Shown: positions 34,116-43,733, counted from the stretch's first letter. The stretch: DNA of 64,000 bases from JAADEM01 sp965371855 (GCA_965371855.1 CBDUZZ010000007.1:15463-79462); one strand, 5' to 3'. Numbers and translations: made by a program. Notes: generated from the sequence alone by a model not told the origin.

Positions 34116-34262
34116 AGATAAATGATTATACCATTTCTTAAATCGGATATCACAAGTCGCAAATCTCCCACCTCTCCTTTTAACTTTATTGACTTTATAA
34201 ACTTTAAACTATTGTAACTTATAGCAAATTTCATGCGTCTTATGTAAGAGCATAACTAATTA

Positions 34263-34748
34263 ATGATTGTAGAAGAATATAACCAAGCCGTAGATCTCTT
34301 TTCTGATGCGATATTCAGGTTTGTCTTAAAAAACTGTAGAGATGAAGACAAAGCCAAAGATATTGTACAGGATACCTATGAGAAGTTGTGGAAGAATCAT
34401 AAAAACGTTAATTTTTCAAAGGTTAAAAGTTATCTTTTTTCAACAGCTTATCATACTTTAATCGACTCAATACGGAGAGATAAAAAGAGAGGCAACTGGG
34501 AAGAGGTAAACGAAACGGAACTTAGCTATTCAAACTCATACACCGACCTGAATGAGTTACTGCACCAAGCACTTGACCGGTTGCCTGAAAAACAGAAAAT
34601 GGTTATTCTTATGCGGGATTATGAGGGTTATGCTTATAATGAGATTAGTGAAATTACAGGGCTGTCAGTATCACAAGTGAAGGTTTATATCTTCAGAGCC
34701 CGAACGTTTCTGAAAGCCTATATTGGCAAAATAGAAGTTTTGGTATAA
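34263..34748 (+). CDS. ECF-type RNA polymerase sigma factor
   Basis: A 161-residue sigma-70 family protein. Region 2 (about 8-75) has DEDKAKDIVQDTYEKLWKN and KSYLFSTAYHTLIDSIRR. Region 4 (about 95-155) has LDRLPEKQKMVILMRDYEGY and ISEITGLSVSQVKVYIFRAR. Region 3 is absent, as in ECF factors. The next gene, 9 bases on, encodes a membrane protein with an anti-sigma-like layout, so the two probably form a sigma/anti-sigma pair controlling the two barrel genes downstream. Confidence 0.93.
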   Translation: MIVEEYNQAVDLFSDAIFRFVLKNCRDEDKAKDIVQDTYEKLWKNHKNVNFSKVKSYLFSTAYHTLIDSIRRDKKRGNWEEVNETELSYSNSYTDLNELLHQALDRLPEKQKMVILMRDYEGYAYNEISEITGLSVSQVKVYIFRARTFLKAYIGKIEVLV

Positions 34749-34757
34749 ATAGTTACG

Positions 34758-35786
34758 ATGGATATTAGCAGAGATAATTACGAGGAGTGGATGTTAGACT
34801 ATATCGAAGGCAGATTAAATGCCTTTGGTCAGGAGCAGCTGCATGATTTTCTCATAAATAATCCGGATCTAAAATCTGAACTTGAGGATTTTGAGATTTA
34901 TACTCTTGAGCCTGCAGGTAACGACCCATTTAATGATAAGACATCTCTAAAAAAAAATGGGGTAGAGATAGATGGTATTTCACGTAACGATTACCTTTAT
35001 ATACAAAAAGCAGAAGGGCTGTTGTCAGATACTGAGGAACAGGAATACAATGTTCTTTTAAAAACAACACCCGTAGCCGGGAAGGAACAACAGCTCTTTA
35101 ACAAAACGATCTTATACCCTGAAAATGACATTTCATATCCACATAAACTGAAACTAAAAAGAGTAACAATACTACCGTTTATTACAAAAGATATCTTTAA
35201 CAGAGCAGCAGCCATTAGTATCATTATTTTGTTAGCAACCTCTTTGTGGATTACTTTTAAGCCTAACGTGAGTACCAGAACTTATACTGATGTGATAAAA
35301 CAAACCCCAACGGTTGAACAACCTATCTCAAATCAGAAGCCGGAATTAAAAATCATTGAACCTGTTTCTAAAGATGAAAATACATTCTTAGCAAATCAAA
35401 AATCAACTGAAACGTTTAACTTGAAACCTGATATAAAACCTGTCCAGAAACGCCCTTCCTATACACTTAGTTCAATTTCAGGGAAAGGGATTAGTGATGT
35501 AATAAAACCGGTTAAGCTGAACGGTTATGAAATTGCGTTGAATCAGATTATGCCTCTTTACATAAGCTCCCTGCAAAACATAGACCAGCGGCCTGTAATC
35601 AAGTCTCCACAATCTCCAGCAGTCAATGAACAGAGAAATAGTTTGCTTGCAGGTGGGGCGAAGATAGTTGGTAGAATAACAGGTAACAGCCTTAAATTCA
35701 AGAAACAGTACAACGAACAAGGTGATGTTGTTGCATACAGTTTTGCTACCCCAAACCTCCAAATTGCCCACAAAATAAAAAAATAG
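34758..35786 (+). CDS. Probable anti-sigma membrane protein
   Basis: A 342-residue protein. The first 40 residues (WMLDYIEGRLNAFGQEQLHD, then FLINNPDLKSELEDF) look like the acidic start of anti-sigma factors. One membrane helix follows near residues 152-170 (AAAISIIILLATSLWITF), giving a cytoplasmic N-terminus and a periplasmic C-terminus of about 170 residues rich in P, Q and K. Position after the ECF gene supports the role. The family is not named by any clear motif, so the call is mostly contextual. Confidence 0.65.
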   Translation: MDISRDNYEEWMLDYIEGRLNAFGQEQLHDFLINNPDLKSELEDFEIYTLEPAGNDPFNDKTSLKKNGVEIDGISRNDYLYIQKAEGLLSDTEEQEYNVLLKTTPVAGKEQQLFNKTILYPENDISYPHKLKLKRVTILPFITKDIFNRAAAISIIILLATSLWITFKPNVSTRTYTDVIKQTPTVEQPISNQKPELKIIEPVSKDENTFLANQKSTETFNLKPDIKPVQKRPSYTLSSISGKGISDVIKPVKLNGYEIALNQIMPLYISSLQNIDQRPVIKSPQSPAVNEQRNSLLAGGAKIVGRITGNSLKFKKQYNEQGDVVAYSFATPNLQIAHKIKK

Positions 35787-35892
35787 CCTGTAACTTCTGC
35801 ACAGTATTATCCGTCCTATTAACAAAGTATAACAATAAACTATAAGCTATCAAATATCAGCTATCAGCTAAAAATCTTAAATAATCAGTGTT

Positions 35893-36819
35893 ATGAAACG
35901 AATCTTATTATTACTGTTAATTTCTGCTACTATTCTGTCATTACCCCTAAAAACATTAGCTCAGGAAAAACCCAAACGCAAAGCTACCGAACATGTAAAA
36001 AACCTCGTTGAAGTAGATGAGGATGCTGAACGTACAAAAGTAAAATTTCCCGGTGGAAATATCGTTGTAAACAATTACTCAGACACAATTACAAAAATTA
36101 CTTTAGGCCATAAACGTTTTGAGGTGATTGAGAGTTATAATAAAACACGTATTCGTATGGTACGTGTGCCACGTGAAAAATTTAAAGGACATTGGACAGG
36201 TGTTGATTTGGGTTTCAATGGATATATGGCACCGGAGTTTTCAACTTCGCTTCCTCCCGAAGATCAGTTTATGTATCTCAATTTTTCAAAATCAACGACT
36301 GTTAGTCTGAATTTTCTGCAATACAGCATTCCGTTTCAAAGAAATCGAAATACTATAGGGGCTGTTATTGGTGCAGGATGGACTTTTTACAACTATCGTA
36401 CCGACAGTAAGTATATTATAGAACTTGATGATGATGGAAATACGATTGGGCGGCCGGAGGAGAACAGAACAGTATCGAAAAATAAACTGGCGACCAGCTT
36501 CTTAAACTTTCCACTTCTATTCGAATTTCAGATACCTGTGAATAATGATGAACACAGGTTTTTTATTTCGGCAGGGGCATATGGTGGATTTCTTGTAAAA
36601 GCACGCACCAAAGTTGTATATGATGATAATGGCACTAAGACAAAGGATAAAAACAAAGGTAACTTAAATGTAAGACCGTTTCAATACGGAACAATGGTAC
36701 GTTTGGGTTACAGATGGATAAAACTGTATGCAACATATAATTTCTCATCACTTTATATGGATAATAAAGGCCCGGAACTGTATCCTTATACTATTGGAAT
36801 TACATTGGGAAGTTTTTAA
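35893..36819 (+). CDS. Outer-membrane beta-barrel protein
   Basis: A 308-residue protein with a signal peptide (MKRILLLLLISATILSLP...). An N-terminal segment of about 70 residues precedes FKGHWTGVDLGFNGYM (about 99-114), the start of the PorT/OMP_b-brl-type barrel, and alternating strands run to the final YPYTIGITLGSF. The aromatic C-terminus and strand pattern fit an eight-to-ten-strand barrel. The same barrel forms the second half of the following protein, so this is the shorter member of a paralogous pair in the ECF locus. Confidence 0.82.
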   Translation: MKRILLLLLISATILSLPLKTLAQEKPKRKATEHVKNLVEVDEDAERTKVKFPGGNIVVNNYSDTITKITLGHKRFEVIESYNKTRIRMVRVPREKFKGHWTGVDLGFNGYMAPEFSTSLPPEDQFMYLNFSKSTTVSLNFLQYSIPFQRNRNTIGAVIGAGWTFYNYRTDSKYIIELDDDGNTIGRPEENRTVSKNKLATSFLNFPLLFEFQIPVNNDEHRFFISAGAYGGFLVKARTKVVYDDNGTKTKDKNKGNLNVRPFQYGTMVRLGYRWIKLYATYNFSSLYMDNKGPELYPYTIGITLGSF

Positions 36820-36839
36820 GATCGAATAACTGATTAATT

Positions 36840-38483
36840 ATGTATAAGCAATTTACTTTAATAGCAATACTTTTTTTGTTTATACTGTCATTTCAGCAAA
36901 CAGTGGCTCAGAATGATGAGGTTCCCGGATACGATAAAAGCTGGGAAATTAAACCGGGAGTTTTCAAAGTTAGAAAAGACATGTATTACGGAGTGGTTTC
37001 AAAAGAAGGAGCTGTAATTATTCCTTGTGAATTTAACCAAATATGGGATTTGGATAAAAATGGAAATGTAAAGGTGTTGAAGGGGAATAAAATAGGGCTG
37101 TATAATATTGAGGGGGTAAATATTGTGCGTCCTGAATATGATCAGATATGGTCGTTTGAGAAGGGTAAGGCAAAAGTATTAAAAAACGGCAAGATAGGAT
37201 ATGTTGATAAAATGGGAAATGAGATAATCCCTCCTGTTTACAGCCAGATATGGGGCTTTGAAAACGGGAAAGCACGAGTTCTTAAAAACGGTAAAATTGG
37301 TTATGTTGATGAGGCAGGACATGAAGTAATACCACCTGAATACAATCAGATATGGGAGTTTGAAAATGGCAGGGCCAAAGTGATGAAAAACGGCAGGATA
37401 GGATATATCGACGAGGCCGGACGTGAGGTAATCCCACCTGAATATAACCAGATATGGGAGTTTGAAAATGGCAGGGCCAAGGTAATGAGAAATGGCAAGA
37501 TAGGATATATCGATGCTGCCGGACATGAAGTTATACCACCTGAATACAATCAGATATGGGAGTTTGAGAACGGCAAAGCAAAAGCGGTACTTAACGGAGA
37601 AGTTATTTGGATTGATTCAAAAGGGAGTGTTATTGAAACCACTACTGAAAAAACAACTGTTAACGATACTTTAATAACAGCAACGCAATCAGTTGAAGTA
37701 CAAGATGAATATGTGCTGAGTGATTCTGTTTTTAATGATTCTACTGTCGTTCGTATCTGGAGTAACAGAATAGAGATTGTTAAAGATAAAGAAAAGGTGT
37801 CAACAAGAACCTCTGACAGGAATAATTACAGACAACACAGGGATAAAAGACGCAGATTCAAAGGACACTGGACAGGCATGAATGTAGGTTACAATAATAT
37901 GATAACATCATCCGGTTCATTTAATTATCCCGATGAGTATAAATTCATGGAGATGAATGCAGGAAAATCAGTAGGTGTGGCGGTTAATCCCTGGCAACAA
38001 AGTATTAAACTGCAACGAAGGGGCAATATTGGTTTGGTAACAGGCCTGGGCATTGAGTGGAACAATTACAGGTTCGATAGTCAGTACATACTTGAAAGAG
38101 ACGAAAACGGAAATACATCTTACTATGAAACAACCGAACCGGTTAAGAAGAATAAGTTAACTACCATATATATGAATGCCCCCTTATTGCTCGAGTTTCA
38201 GATACCAATAGGGAAAAACAGATATCTGCTATATCTGTCGGGTGGAGCCATCGGCGGATTAAGACTGGGTTCTTATACAAGAGTTGTGTATGTAAATGAC
38301 GCAAAACAAAAAAACAAAGACCACTTTAACTTAACTCAATGGCGTTATGGCGCAACCGTACGGTTTGGATACCGGGCTATTAATTTCTTTGCCGATTACT
38401 ATTTTTCTCCACTGTTCGAAAAAAACAGAGGCCCGGAACTATATCAGGTGTCGGCAGGAATTTTCATCAGTTTAGATTATTGA
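36840..38483 (+). CDS. WG-repeat protein fused to an outer-membrane barrel
   Basis: A 547-residue exported protein (signal peptide LIAILFLFILSFQQTVAQ). Residues of about 39-265 carry six WG-type repeats of about 34 residues with the pattern NGKIGYVD..G.E(V/I)IPP.Y.QIW.FENG.AKV. After a linker with TSDRNNYRQHRDKRRRFKGH (about 325-344) comes a barrel homologous to that of the previous gene (GHWTGMNVGYNNM, ending in IFISLDY). WG repeats are thought to mediate binding, so the protein may present or anchor a periplasmic ligand at the outer membrane. The fusion is unusual. Repeats 4-6 are nearly identical. Confidence 0.8.
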   Translation: MYKQFTLIAILFLFILSFQQTVAQNDEVPGYDKSWEIKPGVFKVRKDMYYGVVSKEGAVIIPCEFNQIWDLDKNGNVKVLKGNKIGLYNIEGVNIVRPEYDQIWSFEKGKAKVLKNGKIGYVDKMGNEIIPPVYSQIWGFENGKARVLKNGKIGYVDEAGHEVIPPEYNQIWEFENGRAKVMKNGRIGYIDEAGREVIPPEYNQIWEFENGRAKVMRNGKIGYIDAAGHEVIPPEYNQIWEFENGKAKAVLNGEVIWIDSKGSVIETTTEKTTVNDTLITATQSVEVQDEYVLSDSVFNDSTVVRIWSNRIEIVKDKEKVSTRTSDRNNYRQHRDKRRRFKGHWTGMNVGYNNMITSSGSFNYPDEYKFMEMNAGKSVGVAVNPWQQSIKLQRRGNIGLVTGLGIEWNNYRFDSQYILERDENGNTSYYETTEPVKKNKLTTIYMNAPLLLEFQIPIGKNRYLLYLSGGAIGGLRLGSYTRVVYVNDAKQKNKDHFNLTQWRYGATVRFGYRAINFFADYYFSPLFEKNRGPELYQVSAGIFISLDY

Positions 38484-38534
38484 CTCGAAATTATCTAATG
38501 GATTTCTTATGGCATCATTTGTTGTAAGGTTGTT

Positions 38535-38587
38535 GCAAAAGTAAGTTAGGGCTTCCGTTAATACGAAACCCTCACTAATAATTTTGC
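38535..38587. terminator. Possible long hairpin between convergent units
   Basis: GCAAAA at 38535 pairs with TTTTGC at 38582-38587. Inside, AGT.AGGG pairs with CCCT.ACT and TTCCG with the ACGAA side, with bulges. The position between the WG/barrel gene and minus-strand sequence fits a bidirectional terminator, but the stem is imperfect. Confidence 0.5.
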
Positions 38588-38616
38588 ATTACTCCCGGAA
38601 AGAAATAATCCTACAT

Positions 38617-39423
38617 CTAATCCATCCTAAAAATATCCAGGAAGTCGTCATCTACTTTTGTTTCTACAATGCCTTGATCGGTTAAAATGTCAAAGTATGC
38701 TTTCACCTTATCCACCAGCAGTTCGCCTGAAACATAGTTGAAGTTCACCCTATCGAGGAATAGTCTGACACGGTTAGCCGGTTGGCGCATCATATCGAAT
38801 GAAAGATTTGCCGATTCATCGCGATGCTCATTAACCCACTCTATTGCTTTTTTAAGTTCATCGAGGAGTATCTCTGTTATTTCAGGGTAGTTACGCACAA
38901 ATTCCCCTTTAAGTACTATGCCTGCATTAGGAAAGCTGCCAAATCCGGGATTATACTCATTCCAAATTTTGTTGTACGAGAGGATAGATATCTCTTCGCC
39001 TCTGTCCTGCATGATTTTAATTGTATAGCTGGCTTCCGGCTCGCGCAGTATTACTGTGTCTGCAATACCTGTAACAAAGTCGGCATATATTTTTTCAGGA
39101 CGACCAAAAGGCTTACCATAAACAAAGTTAAAATCATTGGTATTCAGACCACTTGCCTGAATCAGATATTTAGTAATTTTTGCAGGAGGAGCCTCTTCGA
39201 ATAGTGGTGTGTGAATAGTTTTTCCTATCAAATCCTTAAAGCTTTCGGCTTTGTATCCGCGTGTCAGTATCACAAAATTGTCCCAAACAAACAGAGCAGG
39301 GATCTTCACATCACTGTTACGTAGTTTGGCAGAAGTTATGAGTGCTGAGAAGCTGATATCAGCTTTCCCGTTGGCTATCCATGCAAGGTGTTTCTCTGTC
39401 TCTTCCCATACTTTCAGTTCCCG
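38617..39423 (-). pseudogene. 5'-truncated ABC-type (NitT/TauT-like) substrate-binding protein
   Basis: The frame is open from 39423 to a stop at 38617 (268 codons). It begins in mid-protein: ELKVWEETEKHLAWIANGKA, then DISFSALITSAKL, which is the middle of lobe 1, where complete proteins have a signal peptide and 70-90 more residues. Later segments SFKDLIGKTIHTP and FGSFPNAGIVLKGEF are normal for SBP_bac/NMT1-like proteins. No start or signal remains upstream. The 5' end overlaps the tail of the PepSY gene, read in another frame, so a deletion has joined two genes here. A GTG at 39309 could give a fragment, but not a working binding protein. Confidence 0.78.
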
Positions 39424-41470
39424 TTAACTCATCATATTTTTCACCATCTTTTATACATTCAGGCATACTTTTAAGCAATTTATCTTGAACCCCTAGATAT
39501 TTGTTTAAAATATGTAGTATCTCACATATTGAAATACCCGTTACTTTGGCGGCATCATTAAATGAAGCAAAACGTGCAAGAGTGTTATACAAAGCAGGTG
39601 ATTGCATCTTCTTAAACTTTGGTGAGAGCTCTATGAGGACACTCTTCAGTTCAGGATATTTGTCTAAAGTCTCTTTTATGTTTGACTTCGCCAATACCGG
39701 CATAATATCTGATGTTACATCTTCTTTATCACAAAAAATGGTATTAACCGGACACACTTCAAGTGCCTCATTACACTTTGCTTCCTCCTCTTCATTTTCG
39801 GGTTGCTTGTACACAAAAGCTTTACCCTCATCATTCATTGAGAAGTTTTTATCTGCTACCTCCACGCAAGCGCGGCAAGAGATACACTCCTCACTAACTG
39901 AATACTTCTTGAATTTCATGATTGATATATTTATTGTTTTTAAATTTTCTGCATTGAATTTAGAATTGCGATGCCTTTTGTACCAAACTACAAATCCGGA
40001 AATAAGGATAAATAGTATGATTAGCCCTGCAAGAGGGATGAAAAGGATATAAAACTTACCGAAAAATATTTGATATATGCGGGCGGTATGAACTTCCAGT
40101 GCAACATTCCATAGCGACATTGGGGAATCGGCAATTATGTTTTCAGGCATATCGGGAAATGGCATAGGTGAAGCAATATTCAGAGCCCCGTAGTCGAAAT
40201 CGAAAAATATTTCCTGCCCTTTATAGTCTGTTGTAAACCCGGTTACTTTAAAATCACCTATTGGGGGGCCTCCGGGAGCAGGCGGGATATATGGCGTTTT
40301 CTTTATATAGTCGAATATTAAGCCTGTTTTAGTATTCCATTCAAAAAGCCCCTCAAAAGAACCCACCAGCCATGTGTCAGGTTTTGTTTTTTTAAGAACA
40401 TTTACCCCCATTATGCTTGCAGGTGGTTGGTATGGAAACATTTTTAATGCGGTTGAGAAATGATCATCAGAATAGAAGAACCCGTCCATGGTAGCAATGA
40501 TGAATCGGTTTTTGTTTTCATCATAAGCAATACGGCGCAGGATATCAAACCAGGGGTTAGGTGTTGCCAGTTCTGTATGCGGAATCTTTTCAACACGTGA
40601 AGTGCCTATTAAAGCCAGTAATGGCGGACGGAGGAACATCCCGGTGGCTGTTGTGATAATCAATAAAACAGCAGTTGTCCATCCTATCTTATTATGCCAT
40701 TTCAGATTCCACGCACTACTTTTGTATATCTTCTGTATCTTTTTCTTTGCTTTCAGGCGGAACTTCATGCGGTATCCGTTAATAAAATAGATGATACCTG
40801 TAATGCTCAGAAAAATAAATAACAGCCCCACCAAATCAACAATAAGTTTTCCTATATGTCCGTAAATTTCACCGCTGTGAATTACCCAGAGTGTTTTAAA
40901 CAGTCCTATTTTATTATCGTAATTTTCCGGAGCCGGAATGACTATCCGGGAAAAATTCTCATAGTTGGCTGTTGTTAGAAGAAAAGAGCGGGTAAGAACA
41001 AACAGGGTATCTTGCTTTTCAAGAAGATCAACAATGCGATTTTCCGTTACCGGTAGTCCTGTTTGCAGCCACTCTTTATTAGAAGTATTATAACGGTAAA
41101 GTCCGAAGAAAGTCCCTGCGAATAGTTCCCCTGATTTTGTTTTAATCATCCTGCAAACCTTTCGATTATCAATACCTCCGGGGAAACCCGAATTAAAATC
41201 AGTGAAATGATTGAATGTGGAATCTGTTAGCCAAACACCAATATTGCCATATATCAGGATACTGTCACTGCTGAGTTTTAGCGTTGATTTCACCGCTGCA
41301 TCATTCCAGTTGTTGTAATGATACCCGTCAGGTAAAATATTACGGTTAACATCAACGCCTGAAAAACCATCCCTATGGTTCAGGATAATGCCCGATAGTG
41401 AGAAGAGTATTATGAACAGGGTAAGGATAACCCCCAGCCACTTGTGATATTTTTTGAAAAAGTTTATCAT
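39359..41470 (-). CDS. PepSY membrane protein fused to ferredoxin and DUF1858 domains
   Basis: A 703-residue protein. The N-terminus is PepSY-type: helix KWLGVILTLFIILFSLSGII, an extracytoplasmic region, then pairs of membrane helices, ending with a helix IILFILISGFVVWYKRHR (about 485-505). After a short linker, MKFKKYSVSEECISCRACVE (about 513-532) begins a ferredoxin-like domain with a CISCRAC cluster and a later CPVNT, then a DUF1858 domain (about 595-670). The linker reads like a former leader with a start codon, so two genes have fused. The last 20 residues are out of frame with the truncated gene downstream. It may pass electrons across the membrane to a redox partner. Confidence 0.72.
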   Translation of the reverse strand: MINFFKKYHKWLGVILTLFIILFSLSGIILNHRDGFSGVDVNRNILPDGYHYNNWNDAAVKSTLKLSSDSILIYGNIGVWLTDSTFNHFTDFNSGFPGGIDNRKVCRMIKTKSGELFAGTFFGLYRYNTSNKEWLQTGLPVTENRIVDLLEKQDTLFVLTRSFLLTTANYENFSRIVIPAPENYDNKIGLFKTLWVIHSGEIYGHIGKLIVDLVGLLFIFLSITGIIYFINGYRMKFRLKAKKKIQKIYKSSAWNLKWHNKIGWTTAVLLIITTATGMFLRPPLLALIGTSRVEKIPHTELATPNPWFDILRRIAYDENKNRFIIATMDGFFYSDDHFSTALKMFPYQPPASIMGVNVLKKTKPDTWLVGSFEGLFEWNTKTGLIFDYIKKTPYIPPAPGGPPIGDFKVTGFTTDYKGQEIFFDFDYGALNIASPMPFPDMPENIIADSPMSLWNVALEVHTARIYQIFFGKFYILFIPLAGLIILFILISGFVVWYKRHRNSKFNAENLKTINISIMKFKKYSVSEECISCRACVEVADKNFSMNDEGKAFVYKQPENEEEEAKCNEALEVCPVNTIFCDKEDVTSDIMPVLAKSNIKETLDKYPELKSVLIELSPKFKKMQSPALYNTLARFASFNDAAKVTGISICEILHILNKYLGVQDKLLKSMPECIKDGEKYDELTGTESMGRDRETPCMDSQRES

Positions 41471-41677
41471 TTATTTATTTTAGACTTGCAAAAATAATCT
41501 TTATTTAGATTAAATATAAACATCCAATAAAAAAATATACGAAAACAAAAAAAATGTCTCCAGAAGTGTGTTAAATGAAAATATTATGCAGCTTTCTTCG
41601 GAAAGAAACTGTCAATTGTTTGATTATCCTTTATTGAATATCTATTTTTGAAGGAGTAATAATTAAAACATAGACTT

Positions 41678-42868
41678 ATGAAGTCCTCAGTAAATTATTA
41701 TTTCCATTTAATCATTGTTAACCTGTTTCTTTTTTTGTTGCTAATTAGTTGTGGTTCTTCCTTCTCAAAAAGCAAACAAACAGACGCTCCATCTAAACAA
41801 AAAAAATATCGGGTAATTGGTTATGTGGCCGGCTATCGGAATTTTGATTTTACAAAGATTGATGCAAAAAAGTTGACACACATAAACTACGCCTTTGCAA
41901 ATGTAATTGATGGTGAAGTAATGTTCGATACAACTAATATTGATAATACATCGTTAAAAACGGATGATCTGAAAACCCTTTTTGCATTGAAATCACAAAA
42001 CCCTGATTTGAAGATTTTGGTTTCGGTAGGAGGATGGGTTTGGTCGGGTAATTTCTCTGATGCTGCCTTAACACAGAAAACAAGAGAAAAATTTGCAAAA
42101 AGTGCAGCTCGATTTGTAAAAGAGTATAAACTGGATGGAATCGATATTGATTGGGAATATCCCAACCAGTCGGCAGCCGGAAATATCCATCGGCCTGAAG
42201 ACAAGGAGAATTTAACTCTGTTGTTGAAATCCGTACGTGAAGAGCTGGATAAATTAGGGGAAGCAGATAATCAACACTACTTGCTGACTATAGCCACAGG
42301 AGCCGATGAGGCCTATATTGAAAACACCAATCTGGGAGAGGCTTGTAAATATCTTGACTTTATCAATATAATGACATACGACTTTTACAATGGCTGGCAC
42401 AATACCACTGGGCATCATAGTAATTTGAACCCTTCATCTTCATCTGAAAAAGATAAAAACAGTGTTTTAAATGCTGTTGACCTTCATGTAAATGCCGGCG
42501 TTCCATTGGATAAGCTTACGCTAGGGATACCTTTTTATGGTAGGAAATGGATTGGAGTGAAGCAGAATGCGAACAGTGGTTTGTTTCAACAAGCACAATC
42601 GGTGGGGATGATTGAGTATTACCACCAAATATTACCAAACATCAACCAGAATGGTTATACACGCTATTGGGATGAGCAGGCGAGGGCTCCCTGGTTATGG
42701 AACCCCGATTCGGCTGTTTTTATCTCTTATGAAGATGAAACTTCCATTGCCTGTAAAATTAAATATTTGAAGAAGAAAGGGCTTTCGGGTGTTATGTTTT
42801 GGGAGTATAGCGATGATTACCAGGGACAACTTCTAAATGTGCTATACAACCAGCTCGAAAGCAAATGA
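41678..42868 (+). CDS. Glycoside hydrolase family 18 lipoprotein (chitinase-like)
   Basis: A 396-residue exported protein with lipobox FLLLISC (Cys about 26). The GH18 TIM barrel shows LKILVSVGGWVWSGNFSDA and the catalytic motif DGIDIDWEYP (about 151-160), with all acidic residues of DxxDxDxE present, and ends with GVMFWEYSDD. The usual substrates are chitin or other GlcNAc polymers, or peptidoglycan-derived glycans. It is monocistronic, followed after about 40 bases by cysH, which has a different role. Confidence 0.92.
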   Translation: MKSSVNYYFHLIIVNLFLFLLLISCGSSFSKSKQTDAPSKQKKYRVIGYVAGYRNFDFTKIDAKKLTHINYAFANVIDGEVMFDTTNIDNTSLKTDDLKTLFALKSQNPDLKILVSVGGWVWSGNFSDAALTQKTREKFAKSAARFVKEYKLDGIDIDWEYPNQSAAGNIHRPEDKENLTLLLKSVREELDKLGEADNQHYLLTIATGADEAYIENTNLGEACKYLDFINIMTYDFYNGWHNTTGHHSNLNPSSSSEKDKNSVLNAVDLHVNAGVPLDKLTLGIPFYGRKWIGVKQNANSGLFQQAQSVGMIEYYHQILPNINQNGYTRYWDEQARAPWLWNPDSAVFISYEDETSIACKIKYLKKKGLSGVMFWEYSDDYQGQLLNVLYNQLESK

Positions 42869-42909
42869 GGGAAAATAAACTATTTTTGTAGTATTTTAAT
42901 ACCATAAAC

Positions 42910-43614
42910 ATGACCAAAGAAGAGATAAAAGAACTGGCCGCCCGTTTTAAAGATTCAGACCCGAAAGAGATTATTTCATATTTCATAAACTATTTTGGAG
43001 ATATAATTGCATTATCGTCAAGCCTTGGTGCCGAAGATCAGGCACTGACCGAAATGGTGGTTAATGTAAATCCTGAAACAACAATTTTCACCCTCGACAC
43101 AGGACGCCTTTTCCCCGAAACGTATGACCTTATCGATCGTACATCAAAGAAATATAAGATTAAGATAAAAGTATATTTTCCTGATCATAAAGAGGTAGAG
43201 GAGATGGTAAACAAAAAAGGGATTAATCTTTTCTACGATAGCATAGAGAACCGTAAAGAGTGCTGCCAGAAACGAAAGCTTAATCCTCTAAAGCGTGCTT
43301 TCTCAGGATTGGATGCCTGGATTTGTGGCTTGAGGGCTGATCAGTCGGTTACACGCAAAGATTTAGAAGTGGTGGAGTGGGATGAAAATAACGGTCTTGT
43401 AAAAATCAATCCTCTCGCATTCTGGAGCGAACAAGATGTATGGGATTATATTAAAAAACAGAACATCCCTTATAATCCGTTACACGATAAAGGTTACCCA
43501 AGCATTGGCTGTCTGCCTTGTACAAATCCGGTTGAACCCGGTGAAGATGTTCGTGCCGGCAGATGGTGGTGGGAAAACCCCGACACTAAAGAGTGTGGAC
43601 TGCATAAGAAGTAG
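42910..43614 (+). CDS. cysH: Phosphoadenylyl/adenylyl-sulfate reductase
   Basis: A 234-residue cytoplasmic enzyme that reduces activated sulfate to sulfite for cysteine synthesis. The nucleotide-binding start is IIALSSSLGAEDQAL, the catalytic cysteine lies in KECGLH near the C-terminus (about 228), and CGLRADQSVTRK is typical. Two further cysteine pairs, CC at about 118-119 and C-x2-C at about 201-204 (GCLPC), are the [4Fe-4S] ligands that mark APS rather than PAPS reductases. No sulfate-activating gene is nearby. Confidence 0.92.
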   Translation: MTKEEIKELAARFKDSDPKEIISYFINYFGDIIALSSSLGAEDQALTEMVVNVNPETTIFTLDTGRLFPETYDLIDRTSKKYKIKIKVYFPDHKEVEEMVNKKGINLFYDSIENRKECCQKRKLNPLKRAFSGLDAWICGLRADQSVTRKDLEVVEWDENNGLVKINPLAFWSEQDVWDYIKKQNIPYNPLHDKGYPSIGCLPCTNPVEPGEDVRAGRWWWENPDTKECGLHKK

Positions 43615-43619
43615 GGGGA

Positions 43620-43733
43620 ATGCGATACAATCGAGTACCAGTTGAAAAATTAGATACTGCCGATGTTGTAATAAGTTATGGAATGGATAAACAGGTATCG
43701 CAAATGTGGAACAGTATTATTGGAGCTCAATAA
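43620..43733 (+). CDS. Very short unknown frame after cysH
   Basis: A 37-codon frame from an ATG at 43620 to TAA, containing the segment VEKLDTADVVISYGMDKQ. It starts 5 bases after the cysH stop. The sequence looks like real protein composition, but it is too short to place in a family. It may be the last part of a lost gene or a small protein of the cysH transcript. Confidence 0.25.
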   Translation: MRYNRVPVEKLDTADVVISYGMDKQVSQMWNSIIGAQ

